A DNA stretch of 64,000 bases, taken from assembly GCA_946811185.2 (NCBI GenBank), contig OX328110.1, positions 10,644,516-10,708,515 of the forward strand, read 5' to 3'. Of this stretch, positions 1 through 11,909 are shown in pieces (within the stretch, counting starts at the first letter, position 1; every line of letters starts with the position of its first letter). Source of the stretch: Hippopus hippopus (taxonomy: Eukaryota > Mollusca > Bivalvia > Cardiida > Cardiidae). The notes beneath the pieces were generated by a model. The model searched no databases and was not told where the DNA came from. It worked only from the letters and a program-made list of their open reading frames with translations. The position numbers and the translations under genes were made by a program.

Positions 1-207
1 GAAGAGGTACAAGTTAATATTGCGGTAAACGGAATAGAGCAGGTTGATTACTCTATTATTAAAAAAGAGGATGAAATTTGTAGCTGTACGATTTTTCCGA
101 GGGCGTTGGAGGTAAAGCAATGCGACATCGTAAATTTTGTTTCAAAAACAACCGACCGTGATGTAATACACGCTTATATATCTATTTTGATAGAGTTAGA
201 CTTATAA
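1..207 (+). CDS. C-terminal end of a Polinton fibre-like protein (5' end outside window)
   Basis: The frame is open from base 1 to a TAA at 205-207, about 68 codons. The residues align with the last ~65 residues of the fibre-like protein at 29769-30947: both share VNGxEQVDYSII, a cysteine followed by FPR, and a C-terminal ILIExDL. It is therefore the distal head of a second fibre, and marks the right part of another Polinton to the left, in the same orientation as the complete copy here. In that family the head probably binds a receptor or stabilises a trimer (inference). The frame has no lesion within the visible part. Confidence 0.8.
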   Translation, partial: EEVQVNIAVNGIEQVDYSIIKKEDEICSCTIFPRALEVKQCDIVNFVSKTTDRDVIHAYISILIELDL

Positions 208-254
208 AGGTCATATTTTATATCATATGACGAAGTAAAAAATGTTGTAATTTC

Positions 255-274
255 GCTCATATAGCTATATGAGC
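255..274. repeat. Perfect 20-bp palindrome downstream of the fibre gene
   Basis: GCTCATATAG is followed directly by its reverse complement, 48 bp after the fibre stop codon. It could be a hairpin terminator or part of the structured end of the left-hand Polinton. The complete Polinton also has hairpins between its fibre gene and TIR. Confidence 0.6.
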
Positions 275-302
275 TAAAAATATGGATCGTTGGGATGTAG
301 TA

Positions 303-1079
303 ATAAGCAGGGATATGGTTAGGTTTTAGATTTAAGCAGGGATATGGTTAGTTTTAGATTTAAGCAGGGAGATGGTAAGTTTTAGATTTAAGCAGGGATA
401 TGGTTAGTTTTAGATTTAAGCAGGGATATGGTTAGTTTTAGATTTAAGCAGGGGGATGGTTAGTTTTAGATTTAAGCAGGGAGATGGTTAGTTTTAGATT
501 TAAGCAGGGATATGGTTAGGTTTAGATTTAAGCAGGCAGATGGTTAGTTTTAGATTTAAGCAGGGATATGGTTAGTTTTAGATTTAAGCAGGGATATGGT
601 TAGTTTTAGATTTAAGCAGGGGGATGGTTAGTTTTAGATTTAAGCAGGGAGATGGTTAGTTTTAGATTTAAGCAGGGATATGGTTAGTTTTATATTTAAG
701 CAGGGGGATGGTTAGTTTTAGATTTAAGCAGGGGGATGGTTAGTTTTAGATTTAAGCAGGGAGATGGTTAGTTTTAGATTTAAGCAGGGGGATGGTTAGT
801 TTTAGATTTAAGCAGGGATATGGTTAGTTTTATATTTAAGCAGGGGGATGGTTAGTTTTAGATTTAAGCAGGGAGATGGTTAGTTTTAGATTTAAGCAGG
901 GGGATGGTTAGTTTTAGATTTAAGCAGGGATATGGTTAGTTTTAGATTTAAGCAGGGAGATGGTTAGTTTCATATTTAAGCAGGGATATGGTTAGTTTTA
1001 TATTTAAGCAGGGGGATGGTTAGTTTTAGATTTAAGCAGGGGGATGGTTAGTTTTAGATTTAAGCAGGGGGATGGTTGG
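303..1079. repeat. 28-bp minisatellite, about 27 copies
   Basis: The unit reads gcagggatatggttag followed by ttttagatttaa. Copies are nearly identical except at a variable trinucleotide after gcagg (gatat, gggat or gagat forms) and an occasional tatattt for agattt. No unique spacers separate the units, so this is not a CRISPR array. It lies about 100 bp past the fibre gene of the left-hand Polinton and may be inside that element's terminal region. Confidence 0.9.
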
Positions 1080-1629
1080 TATAATATTTTAATCATACAC
1101 ATGGTTAAAATGTTAATTAAAGCATACATATGGTTAAAAAACTAGCTCATTCGTAGATGGTCAAATTTGTGGTTAAAACCCAGCTCTCTCTATTTTATTA
1201 CTACTGACAAGCTTGTCCAGTTGCATTTTGGATAGCTTTGAAACATGTTTAACAATTGTTCTGGCTGACGAACAAATGTGATGCAATTGTGAACAAAATG
1301 TGTGAATTTCTTTTAACAAAGTGCTTGTGTAATTTGTATCCATTTACAAATAGGTGGGCTTATTTGTTTCCCCCACAAAACAATGTTGGGGTGTGGGTGA
1401 GTTAAATAGGAGTTACTTTTTTGGTTGGTCCAAGGACCATCCACCAGTTCTTTGCGTCTTTTTCAGCTCAATTTCCCAACAACTGTTGGACTTTTTTTAC
1501 TCAAATTTCATACATTTAAAATATGAAGCAAAGATATGCGTGTTGGATTTTGGTTAGATATTTATGATCGTAAGCTCTGCTGGCCAAAGGCTAGAAGACC
1601 TTGTGCGATGGCATGTTTCACGGCCTTCC
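1080..1629. other. AT-rich intergenic stretch, no gene seen
   Basis: A few degenerate 'catatggttaaaa' units follow the minisatellite. The rest is AT-rich with no coding signature. The short open frames here show no family resemblance. Confidence 0.5.
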
Positions 1630-1880
1630 ATCTGTTTGTTTGTATTGGTTTTTACACCGTTTTGAACAATGTTCCAGTTATATCAAGGCGAATTTCACTT
1701 ATTAATGTGCTTCCTGGGTATCACTGGTACCAGGCAAAAGCTCTGAAATGTCTTGTCCAAGGACATACCCACATGACCAGAGGGGTGGTTTGGATTCAAA
1801 AGCATGACCCATTACTCATCAAAAAGTCTGCATTACGAATTTTATGTCCTAACCACTGCACCACAATATCAGATCCTCTT
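1630..1880 (-). mobile_element. tRNA-derived SINE, minus strand
   Basis: Read on the minus strand, a tRNA-like head (gtggtgcagtggttaggac, box A region at 1846-1864) leads into a degenerate box B (tttgaatcc). The body then reads ccttggacaagacatttcag and ends with gatataactggaacattg. The same body and tail are present in the SINEs at 10690, 44925 and 45185. Confidence 0.7.
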
Positions 1881-2400
1881 TCACAGATTGATCGTATTGT
1901 CATAAGGAAGATACCTTTTGAAATTTGGATGATTCTGTAGGAAAACAAGGAATAAGGGGCCTAATGGAAATGTTATGAAAATGTTCTCGTTAATGCAATA
2001 ATCGGTTTAGCCTACATTTTTCATTCGGTTTTCTTCAAACTTTCACAGAATGATTGTATCATCAAAAGAATGTTACTTCTTTGTAATTTGCTTGATTCCA
2101 TCAGAAATCAACAAATAAATGCCTTTTTAGCTCAGCTTTTTTGGGGGAAAAAAGTCATGTATTGTCATCACCCTGGCGTCATCAGTGTGGGTGTTGGCAA
2201 GACAAACTTTATCATCGGGCATATCTCTGTTATTAATGAAGATATGTACTTGAAACAAGGGATATGTATTCACTACCGAAAGCGCAACTATACTTTCAAG
2301 GGAGAAAACTTAATGCATTTTTGCAAGATTTATGCCCCTTTTTCGACAGATTTTCAATATCCAGCACCTGCAGCTGAGCATGGCATCCGCATGCAGTGCT
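1881..2400. other. Intergenic stretch, no gene seen
   Basis: AT-rich DNA. The open frames here (up to about 115 codons) show no motif or family resemblance, and I see no structure. Confidence 0.4.
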
Positions 2401-3600
2401 CTTTTTGGCTCACCTGAGCACAAAATGCTCAAGGGGAGCTTTTACGGTCACCCTGTGTCCGTCGTGCGTCGTCAACAATTCTTTAAACATCATCTTCTCC
2501 TAAACCACTGGGCTAATTTCAACCAAATTTGGCAGAAATGTTCCTTGGGAGGTCCTCTTTAAGAACTGTTCACAGATTTTGATTTCATCAAAAACTCTGG
2601 TTGCCATGGCAACCAAATAGAATTTTCTAAGAATTCTTTAAAAATCTTCTCCTCTGAAACCGCTGGTCAGATTTTGAAATAATTTCACAGAGATGTTCCT
2701 AGGGTGTCCCTTTTTAAAAACTGTTCGCGAAATTTTGATCTGTCAAGAAGCATGGCTCTGGTAGTGGGGGCTATTTGCATGATAGGGACATGAAGAAATT
2801 TCTTAATTCTTCTTCTCAAGAACCGCTGGTCAGATTTTGAAATAATTTCACAGAAATGTTCCTTGAGTGACCCTTTTCAAAAACTGTTCGCAAAATTTTG
2901 ATCCATCAAGGAACATGGCTCTGATGGCTGTGGGCTATTTACACTATACGGACATGAAGAAATTCTCAAAAATTCTTCTTCTCTGACACCGCTGGTCAGA
3001 TTTTGAAATAATTTCACAGAAATGTTCCTTTGGTGACCCTTTTCAAAACTTGTTCGCAAAATTTTGATCCATCAAGAAACATGGCTCTGATGAGGGGAGG
3101 CTACTATATGGACATGAAGAAAATCTTAAAAAGTCTTCTTCTCTGACACCGCTGGTCAGATTTTGAAATAATTTCACAGAAATGTTCCTTGGGTGACCCT
3201 TTTCAAAATGTTCCTTGAGTGACCCTTTTCAAAAACTGTTCGCAAAATTTTGATCCATCAAGGAACATGGCTCTGATGGCTGTGGGCTATTTACACTATA
3301 CGGACATGAAGAAATTCTCAAAAATTCTTCTTCTCTGACACCGCTGGTCAGATTTTGAAATAATTTCACAGAAATGTTCCTTTGGTGACCCTTTTCAAAA
3401 ATTGTTCGCGAAATTTTGATCCGTCAAGAAACATGGCTCTGGTGGTGGGGGCTATTTGCACTATAGGGACTCGAAGAAATTTTTTGATTCTACTTGTCCG
3501 GAGCATAACTGTTATTTATGGGTGGATTTCAAATAATTTGGCACAATTGTTCTCCATCATGAGTAGATGTGCCATTTGAATTATTTGTTTGGGTAGATCC
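2400..3600. repeat. Bivalve-type dispersed repeat with internal duplications
   Basis: It begins 'ggctcacctgagcacaaaatgctc' (given in part), the typical opening of a repeat family abundant in bivalves. Degenerate ~250-bp units follow, each carrying 'ctggtcagattttgaaata' and 'ttttgatccatcaag'. Bases 2855-3045 and 3209-3399 are nearly identical, pointing to a recent local duplication with an offset of about 354 bp. Confidence 0.75.
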
Positions 3601-3639
3601 AAGGTCAAGGTCATCCTACTGATCCCAGCGTACTGCGGG

Positions 3640-4585
3640 CTCGACAAGTTGTCCCTGGTGATCTTGATGAAATTTTCACCTTGAATTATGGTCATAGTCC
3701 GACAGAAAAAAGTAAACTAATTGCACTTATGTGTCATCTACAGTCACTATGGCAATGTCAGGTGTTGAGCAGGGTAACTTACTTAGTGAGGGGAAGAGCA
3801 TTAGGAAAAACTGCCTGACACATCTTAAAATCGTACCTTTCAAAAGATTCTTCTTTACGCGATACATACATCTCCCATCTATAGATCCACTTGTCAAAAC
3901 AGGAGCTGAAGTGATCTTATGGAATTTTATGGATTGTTTTCCAAACAACTATTGGCAAGTCATGAACATCATCAAACTTCCTGTGACGAAGCTCGGTCGG
4001 CAATATAATGCAAAAAATTGTTTTTAAACAAGTTTTACCATCAATGAATACTAGAATTCTTCATAGAACTTTTGCTGTAACAATTTATTATCAATTCATT
4101 ATCATGAGGTCGTTTCTGAGTTTTTCTTCCCATTAATACACAAATCTTTGTTGAATAGCGCTGCTCTAGCACAATATCTACGGTATCAAAAAAGCATATG
4201 TTCAATATCCGTTTTTTACAGGAAATGACAAAGTTTCATAATCCCTGATTTTGTGTAGGCCAAAACAAATGTGCCAGAAAACGTTATGTTTGATTTGGTA
4301 AAAACATGGCGCTGGGAAAAAAAATTCAGAGCTCTCAAATAACAAGTAATCATGTGGTAAATTTCCAAAACGACTGGAGTTGTCCTGCTCGACTTCACCC
4401 TACGTTGCCTAGTGACTGTAAATTAAGCATGAGTGCAAATGGGTTACTTTTTTCTATTGGATAATATGCATAATTTCTTGATGTATCCATGGTGAAAATT
4501 TCATCGAGAAAAACATATTAACAAAAAAGTTATGAAACTTTTCCAGATACTTTTCGACCCCCCTCATATGTGCACATTGAAATTT
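3640..4585. mobile_element. ~0.95-kb non-autonomous TIR element, copy A
   Basis: The sequence around 3655-3800 (gatcttgatgaaattttca then cagtcactatggcaa) recurs inverted at 4380-4560. The same pair of inverted arms bounds 12440-13400. No transposase is encoded. The intervening ~600 bp has no recognisable gene. Confidence 0.55.
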
Positions 4586-5196
4586 GTGGTCAGATATGAC
4601 CCGCAAAATTCCCCAAATATTACACTGAAAAAAAAAAACAGTTTTACGGTATATTAATCTACTGTAGTGATAGCTATAGTTATCCTTTGTTGAAAACTGA
4701 AGAATATAGTTTTTGGATTGTTGTTCCGTACAACCTTCAGGACTTGATTTCTTAGTGTGTGTGTATGTGTGGGTCTGGATTTGTCCTGCTCCTACATTTA
4801 TGGGTATACCTAAAAACAATTTGGTGTATTATTCTATATCATGATTATATGTGCCATGTCAACATTTGTAATCTAAAACCTCTTAATTTGGATCAATTTA
4901 AGTCTAATTTTTTTGTCAAGGCAAGGGTTAATGTTTCATATCATTATGCACCGATATCTTCATCTGGTTTGGATGAACATTTAATGAGTTAAACTAGAAC
5001 CATTCAAGCAAAGATCAAGCTAACCCATGACTGGTAAAATTAATAATTCTAAGACACTTCCTTTACAATCTAAAATGAATTGTAAATATAACTTGGCTTT
5101 AACATTATTCCTCACAAGTAAAAGTGTCATGTAAAATTGTTACAGTTAATGAAGTTAATATGTTTTCAAGTTTAACTAGTTCTTAGTTAAGTTATC
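4586..5196. other. Intergenic stretch, no gene seen
   Basis: AT-rich DNA with a short (gt)n run near 4755. I see no coding or structural signal. Confidence 0.4.
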
Positions 5197-6791
5197 ATAC
5201 CCCCACTAACAAAGTTGGGGGGGGGGGTATACTGGAGTCACCATGTCCGTCTGTCCATCTGTCTGTCCATCTGTCTGTCCATCTGAATTTTTGTTTCAGC
5301 TTTAACTTCTAAAGTAAGACAGCTTTCAACATGAAACTTCATACACTGATAGAACTCTGTTGGGAGAAGTGCCATATATAAGATCAATAACTGCTACGAT
5401 TATTTGTTGAGTTATTGTCCTTTGCTTTTTATGCCCCCGCATCGAAAGATCAGGAGCATTTTGTTTTACCGTTGTCCGTCTGTCCGTCCGTCTGTCTGTC
5501 TGCACAAACTTAAGGTGAAAACTTAACAATTTCCTCTTAATCCTAAACTAATTTAGTTACAAGGCTCATATTTGGTATGTAGGTACACCTCATCAATGCA
5601 CATCTGGTGAATGTCACATGACCTAGATCAAGATCAAATTTTAACCCTTATCACGAAAACTTAACATGAAAACTTAACGTCAAAACTTAACATTTTCCTC
5701 TTAGTCCTAAAAAAAGTTAGTTACAAGGCTCATATTTCGTATGAAGGCACATCTCATCAATACACATCTGGTGGTACTAAGGTCAAGGTCATTTGCCAAG
5801 GTCAAGGTCAAATACTAAGACAAACTTAACGTGAAAACTTAACATTTTCTTCTTACTCCTAAACTAATTCAGTTAAAGGCTCATATTTCGTATGAAAGCA
5901 CATCTCATCGATACATATCTGGTGGTACCAAGATCAAGGTCAAATATCAAGGTCACATTTAAAAAAAAAATGACCTTTGCGGGGGCATTCATGTTTCACA
6001 AACACATCTTGTTTGAACCCAATTTTTTTATTTGGATATAGCTTCTAAAGTAAGAAGCTTTCAACATGAAACTTCATACACTGATAGAACTCGACTAGGG
6101 GAAGTGCCAAATATAAGAACCATAACTCTGCTGTCCTTATTTGGGGAGTAATTGCCCTTTAAAATTTTCAACTTTGAAATTTTGTTTTGTGCATAACTTT
6201 GTAAGTAAAAATTATTTCAACATGAAACTCTATAAACTAATAGAACATGGCTAGGAGAAGTGCCATATATAAGAACCATCACTCTGCTGCCCTTAGTTTT
6301 GGAGTAAAAGCCTTTTTTTTTTTCAACTTCAATTTTTCGCTTTGTGCATAACTTCCATGGTAAAAATGATTTTGACTTGAAACTTCATACACTGATAGAA
6401 CACAACTAGGTCTAGTAAAGTATGTAAAAAAGTAACTGTGCTACTTTTATTGTTTAAGTTATTGCCCTTTTGATTTTGTTCGTTTGTTTTACTAAAATTT
6501 TGACAGTAACTTTAGACATATTTAACACTGATAAAATCAATAGGAGAAGTGTAGTATATAAGATCCATAACTCTGTTGCCTTATTAATGGGAAATCATAT
6601 ATTGTTAGCATTCTTTTTTTGAGTGTTTTCCCTTTGTTTTGTATCTACTTAGGATTCTTTGTATCCAGAGCATTACTTTAAAGGTATAAATATTTTTTGA
6701 AATTTAAACTTCATGCTATGTAAAAACATAACCAGGAAAAGTCTATCTTTGGATTAGTGCTGTTCCAGTGACAAGGCACTTGTGGGGGTAT
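5197..6791. mobile_element. Non-autonomous TIR element with ATACCCCC ends
   Basis: The left end is ATACCCCCAC, then a small hairpin (aacaaagttgggg) and a (tccgtctg)n run. The right end is the inverted GTGGGGGTAT at 6782-6791. The interior has repeated 'catgaaacttcatacactga' segments and no ORF of note. Another element is nested at 5431-6014. Confidence 0.65.
5431..6014. mobile_element. Nested TIR element with ATGCCCCCGC ends
   Basis: ATGCCCCCGC at 5431-5440 is matched by GCGGGGGCAT at 5979-5988. The tail 'caaacacatcttgtt' after it is typical of this repeat in bivalves. The interior repeats 'acttaacattttcctctta' and 'aaggtcaaggtca' units. Confidence 0.65.
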
Positions 6792-7399
6792 AAATTATGT
6801 ACGCTTGCGACAGTTCTAGTTTTAAATCTTAGTTTAAAGGCAACTCTTGAGGCTTGAATTATATGTGGCTTGTTGATTCTTCCCAATACAAGAGATTTTT
6901 ATACAACTGCAACATCTAAGCCATAAAAAACGTCCTATCAAAGAACAAATGATGGAATATGATTCATATGGTTGGAAGAGGTTCATTGGAGAAGAAAATA
7001 GTGGTTTCCAGCATATTCATTAGCTTATCCGGGCACAAAGCGCTTAAACAGAGCTTTTTTTGATTGCCCTGTTAGTTTTGTCTTATCTGTTGGTCAACAA
7101 AAGGTTACTTGAATTCTTGGCTTGGCTAACATCTTTTGAGATATTTGACAAGTCATTTTGACATACATGTGTCATTTGTCTCTCACTTATCTGTGAATGA
7201 TACGCCCTAATGGATAATCAGATGGTGGCTTAGACTGAACATTCTACTGGTGAGAATTCACAGGGAACCATAGCAAGATGAATCTGCCACCATAATATTA
7301 ATGACAATGTTGAAAGGGGAATTAAACCCCATACCATGAATACAGTCATATTTGATGTGTAGCATCACCAGATGGATCTTTTCAAACTTTATTCAAATA
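6792..7399. other. Intergenic stretch with repeat fragments
   Basis: There is a partial copy of the gctcacctgagc-type repeat near 7021-7090 and a fragment of the hairpin family near 6990-7015. No gene is seen. Confidence 0.4.
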
Positions 7400-7660
7400 A
7401 TACCCCTTGGTGGAAAATGGCCCTATCTCAAGTATTAACCCTTTCTCAAACAACCCCTTGTTTTTACATGCCTGCAGTACAAGTCTTTTGAAAACACTAA
7501 GGGAAAAGGAGAAATTGCTTGTAAGGAGCAATTTCTCCTATTCCCACACTATTTTCTATCCTTTTGGAGAACTTTCCACCATTTTCATCAAATTCAAAAT
7601 TGTTGTCTGCAAACTCTTTCAGTTTGGAAGAATCTAAAATTTGTCATTTCGGAAAGGGTT
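7400..7660. repeat. Foldback hairpin element, copy 1
   Basis: The core hairpin 7490-7557 pairs a 'gaaaacactaagggaaaagg' arm with a 'cctattcccac...attttc' arm. It sits in flanks that resemble copies at 14640, 35440 and 41580. Confidence 0.6.
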
Positions 7661-7734
7661 TAAAGCTTGAAGAAACTGTGAAATAGTACATATCTTATTG
7701 TCTAAATAACCTTAAAATGTTAAGCTTTCATTTT

Positions 7735-8992
7735 TAGCTCACCGGAGCACAAAGTGCTTGGGATGAGCAATTTGTGATCGTCACTGTCTGTCGTCTGTTC
7801 ATCCACCAGTCCAGAATTAAAAAAAAAAATCTTCTCCTCCTAAACTTACCATCCGATTTCAACAAAAATCCATTGAGTGATCCTGAGGTCATGCACTTTC
7901 AAAATACTTCAATGAATGGAAAATTATGAAGAACTTTGGTTGCCATGGCAAAAAAGTGAAAAAATCTTTAAAAATCTTCTCAGCCTGAACCATAAGGCCT
8001 AGAGCTTCCAAATTTGGCATGTAGCATGGCCCTCTACCAAAATACTTGAAATTATTACTGTACAGTGAAAATTAGCTCGATGTTGTGGGATTCCAGATTT
8101 TACATAGAGATAAAGAAGGAAATCTTTAAAAAATCCCAAACTGTAAGGGTTAGAGCTTTCATAACTGGTATGAAGCATGGCCTTATTGACTTCTACCAAA
8201 ATATTTGAAATTTGGATTTAACGATGAAATTTATCCGTATGTTGTGGGATCCTTGATTTAACATAAAGAAGGAAAACTTTAAAAATCTTCTCCCACCAAA
8301 CTGTAAAGCGTAGACTTTTCTCATTTGGCATGTAGTATGGTCAAACGGACCTCCACCAAATTACTTCATATCATCTCTCTAAGATCAATATAACCCTATG
8401 TTGTGGGGTCCTGGATTTTACATAGAGATAAAGAAGGAAACCTTTAAAATCTTCTTGTTCCAAACTGTAAGGCCTAGAGCTTTCATATTTGGCAATTAGT
8501 TTTGTCTTATTGACCTTTATCGAAATACTACAAATTATGGTCGTAGGATTAAAATTGGCCATATGTTGTCTTATATAGAGATAAAGAACAGAATCTAACC
8601 ATAAGTCTCAAAGTTTTCATATTTGACATGTAGTATTGTCTAATGTACCGTCACAAAGATTCTTCAAATTATGATGAAAGGGTCAAAGTTGGCCCTATAT
8701 TGTGGGGTTTTGGGTTTAACAGTGAGACAAAGAAGGAAATGATGTAAAGTTGTCTTTCTCCAAATTGAATGGCCTACAGCATTCATAATTGGGGTGGAGT
8801 ATTGGCAACTGAATTTTACCAAAACAGCTCAAATTGTGATTAGCACTAGATTGTTGGTGCCTTATCTTCATATTATCTAAACATATGGCTAAGAGCCTTC
8901 ATATTTGGCATGTAGGATAATGAACTGACTCTGGATAAGCCAAGATTTTAACTCAGGTGAGCTATATAGGACCATCATGGTCCTCTTGTTTA
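7735..8992. repeat. Bivalve-type dispersed repeat bounded by agctcacc / ggtgagct
   Basis: It opens with 'agctcaccggagcacaaag' and closes with 'aactcaggtgagctatatag' followed by a perfect small hairpin, aggaccat-c-atggtcct. The interior is degenerate tandem units containing 'cctagagctttcatatttgg'. No protein is supported; the short open frames are by-products of the repeat. Confidence 0.7.
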
Positions 8993-9965
8993 GCTGACCT
9001 GAGCACGAAGTTAGGTGAGGTATTGTGATCATCCTCTGTCCGGCGTCCATAGTGCATCATGTGTCAACATTTCCTTTGAACAACATCTGCTGAACCACTG
9101 AGCGAATTTTTATCCAAATTTGACTAAAATAGCTAAAAGAATTGAAATCCATGAAAAACTCTTGTTGCTATGGTAACATCAATGAAAAATTGAGAGAAAA
9201 AATTACTAAAAAATTACATCGTCCTGACCCAGAATGGCCTTGAGCTTTGACTTTTGGCGTGGAGCATCAGCTCATTGACCTTTATGAAAACTGCTCAAAT
9301 CATGACCCTGTAGTCCCCAGGGGGTGTGTGTCAGGCTTTCAAAGAAATAAAGAATGTTATCTTTATACGACATCTCCTAGACCACTGGGCCAATTTTAAC
9401 CAAATTTAGCAGGAATTTTCCTTAATGAGGCCTCTTTAAAAATTGCTAAAACAATTGAAATCTATGAGAAACTCTGATTACTTTTGCAACATAGTGAAAT
9501 TTTGGGAAAAAAATATTGAAAAACGATCTCCTCCTGTCCTAGAGGCTTAGACCCTTGTTATTGGCATGGAGCACCAGCTCAAGGACTTCTATCAAAACTC
9601 CCTAAATCATGACCCTAGGGCCTCAAGGGGCTGATCCCCAGGGGTGGGGGTGTTCAGGCTTACATAGAAATAAGGAATGTTATCTTTCAACCTCCTAAAG
9701 CAGTGGGCCAATTTTAACCAAATTTGGCAGGAATGTTCCTCAGGTGGTCCTCTTTAAAAGTTACTCAAATAATTGTTATCCATGAAGAAACTGGTTGCTC
9801 TGGCAACATAAGTGAAAATAACAGAAAATTAAAATATTATCTTCTCCTGACCAAGGAGGATTAGAGCAGTTGTGTTTGGCATGCAGCATCAGCTCATAGA
9901 CATCTATGATAATTGCTAAAATCATGACCCTGTGGTCCCTTCAAAGGAAACAAAGGATGTTTTCT
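8993..9965. repeat. Second dispersed repeat of the same superfamily, head to tail
   Basis: It starts 'agctgacctgagcacgaag' directly after the preceding element and contains three degenerate units with 'ccactgggccaattttaacc' and 'cttttggcgtggagcatcag'-type sequence. No gene is present. Confidence 0.65.
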
Positions 9966-10689
9966 TTAATTGAAATTTGGTCAGTTATTGAATAAAATTG
10001 TTCATGTAATTCTTTTTATTTCCACAATAAATTACATTGAATCATGCTATGTTTTATTTTGTATTTCAGTATTCCCTTGCTTGGCTGTCTGAAAAGCCTT
10101 AAAAATCTCATTATTGGATTGCTTGCCAGGCTTGTTATCCCCTCGCAACTATGTTGGGGGGGGGGGGGGAATATAGTAACGGGGCTGTTTGTGTGTTCGT
10201 CCATGTATACGTCCGTCCATCACCTTCTTGTCGCCTCTCTACAGGTCACATTTTTCATCCGATCTCTTTCAAAGTTTGCGTGAGTTGCCCTTGGTGAGAC
10301 TAGGCTACCTATTTTAAAGGTCAAGGTCACAGGTCAAATTCTGGAAGCTGGTGTGTACTTTTGTAAGACAATATTAGTTAATGGCCAAGTCTATTTAGAT
10401 GTAAAAGGGTTAACGTGAGGTGAAAACAAGTATGTGCACGTGTAGACATCAGGCCCCGTGCTTATAAAACCTTTTTTTTTGTCTTGTTCTGAGAATTTAC
10501 TGAAACTTACAGGATACCTCTAGTGTAGCATATAGAGAATTGTACCTGAGACTCGTTTTATTTCAGATATATTGTTTTGATTTAAACAGGCAGTTACAGC
10601 AATTTCTAAGTTGGGTGTTAAAAATAGGCCTTATAATCACAGGCCCTAGAGAATCTCATCGTTTTACCCAGAGCTTAGTTCCAAACATG
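9966..10689. other. Intergenic stretch with a fragment of the ATACCCCC family
   Basis: Bases 10138-10310 carry the opening of the GGGG/CCCC TIR family (cccctcgcaactatgttggg, then a (gtccgtc)-like run), without a clear second end. The remainder shows nothing recognisable. Confidence 0.45.
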
Positions 10690-10927
10690 TAGGGTCCCGT
10701 GTGGCTCAGTGGTAAAGTGTTTGACTCGTAATCCAGGGTCCTGGGTTCGAGCCGCACTGGATCCTCTGGGTTTTTTCGTGGGAGTGTCCTTGGGCAAGAC
10801 ATTTCAGAGCCCCAGCCTAGTACTGGTGAAACCCAGGAAAGACATGAATAATGTGATCTGTCGCCGTGATATGACTGAAATACTGTTGAAAGCGGCGGTA
10901 AACACCATTCAATCAATCCAAACATGT
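10690..10927 (+). mobile_element. tRNA-derived SINE
   Basis: The tRNA-like head has box A 'tggctcagtggtaaagtg' (10701-10718) and an excellent box B 'ggttcgagcc'. The body has ccttgggcaagacatttcag and the 3' tail gatatgactgaaatactg then ggcggtaaacaccattcaa. It is a SINE and not a functional tRNA gene, because the acceptor-stem partner is missing and the SINE body follows. Confidence 0.85.
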
Positions 10928-11045
10928 AAATATAGGGTTGCCTGACGCTCGGGTAAAGGTAACCAACAAAGATATAAAGAAATGAAAATGCAATGTTTAT
11001 GGAATCTTTCTGTTATGTATGCTACTTATAAACACATGTAGCATA

Positions 11046-11909
11046 TTAAAAGCGATCTATGATTTCAAGAACCTTTTCAAATATGTCTATTCCATGATTT
11101 TCCGACACCCAATTTTGAGGACATTGTAACAATAGTTGTTCCTTGCATCTTTCACTAATTGTAAAGGAAGACGGATTAAGCATCGGTTGGTGAATATCTC
11201 CTTGGAATAGTAAATTGGCATTTTCGTTGTCGGACGCAACCGGCTGTTCACGCTGTGGCTGTTCCACAGGTATATTATTTGCTCCCGCAGTAAAGAGACG
11301 CAACGGTGAGGATTTTACAGTCCTTATCCGATGATTACACCAAGCACTTTTCCAGATATCAAGTTTTTCGTTGATTTTTCTTTGGTAGACATAGTGGTGT
11401 GCGAATAGATGTAAATCACTTAATGGATCTAATATTTCTTCATCTTCCATGAAATGGAATAAGTCATAGAAATACGTAAGCACCCCTTCGTAGACATCCC
11501 GCCAAAGTCGTTCTATTCTCTGATTGTGTGTGCTTTTTCCTGCAATCACATTATTTGCACTCCTAACTTGCAGCATGTATTCCGCAATTTTTAGATTTTC
11601 CAATTCCTGGTCACAGCGTACTCTTAGCGGTGTTCCGTACTTTTGAACAGCGGACATGAAACATTCATGAATCGTTGTAGCTTTGTTGTTGTCGACACAC
11701 TCTAAAAAAACAATGTAACGGCTAAAACCATCTACTCCTCCTGCAATTATGAAACGCCACCTAATCAGTTTGTGGTTTGTGTCAACATGCCAAAGATGAT
11801 TTGGAGCCATCACGGAGTAAACCCTTCTGTGAAGACGTCGTCTCCGTCGCTCCATTATACCGGAAGCGTCGATTGAATGAAGAACTTCGCGCAAATAGGA
11901 TCTGGTTAC
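11046..11909 (-). CDS. Integrase-core (DDE) protein, catalytic exon
   Basis: This exon encodes 287 residues of an rve-type integrase-core protein of a kind common in invertebrate and fish genomes, usually uncharacterised. Visible motifs are LWHVDTNHKLIRWRF (first D), VRCDQELEN (second D) and HNQRIERLWRDVYEGV (E), with 32 residues between the last D and E. The open frame extends upstream of 11909, but gtttcag at 11910-11916 is a good splice acceptor and the family sequence begins exactly there (VTRSYLREVL). The donor is at 15681, giving a 3.8-kb intron with phase 0. Such genes may be domesticated transposases (inference). No break is seen in this exon. Confidence 0.8.
   Translation of the reverse strand, partial: VTRSYLREVLHSIDASGIMERRRRRLHRRVYSVMAPNHLWHVDTNHKLIRWRFIIAGGVDGFSRYIVFLECVDNNKATTIHECFMSAVQKYGTPLRVRCDQELENLKIAEYMLQVRSANNVIAGKSTHNQRIERLWRDVYEGVLTYFYDLFHFMEDEEILDPLSDLHLFAHHYVYQRKINEKLDIWKSAWCNHRIRTVKSSPLRLFTAGANNIPVEQPQREQPVASDNENANLLFQGDIHQPMLNPSSFTISERCKEQLLLQCPQNWVSENHGIDIFEKVLEIIDRF

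Noticed and set aside
303..1079. CRISPR-like array
   Set aside because: Units are contiguous with no unique spacers, and the surrounding genome is eukaryotic.
4454..4992. ORFs of 121 and 77 codons near a gt-rich tract
   Set aside because: Low-complexity and repeat-derived, no family resemblance.
10690..10790. tRNA gene
   Set aside because: Boxes A and B are good, but the acceptor stem cannot close and the SINE body follows.
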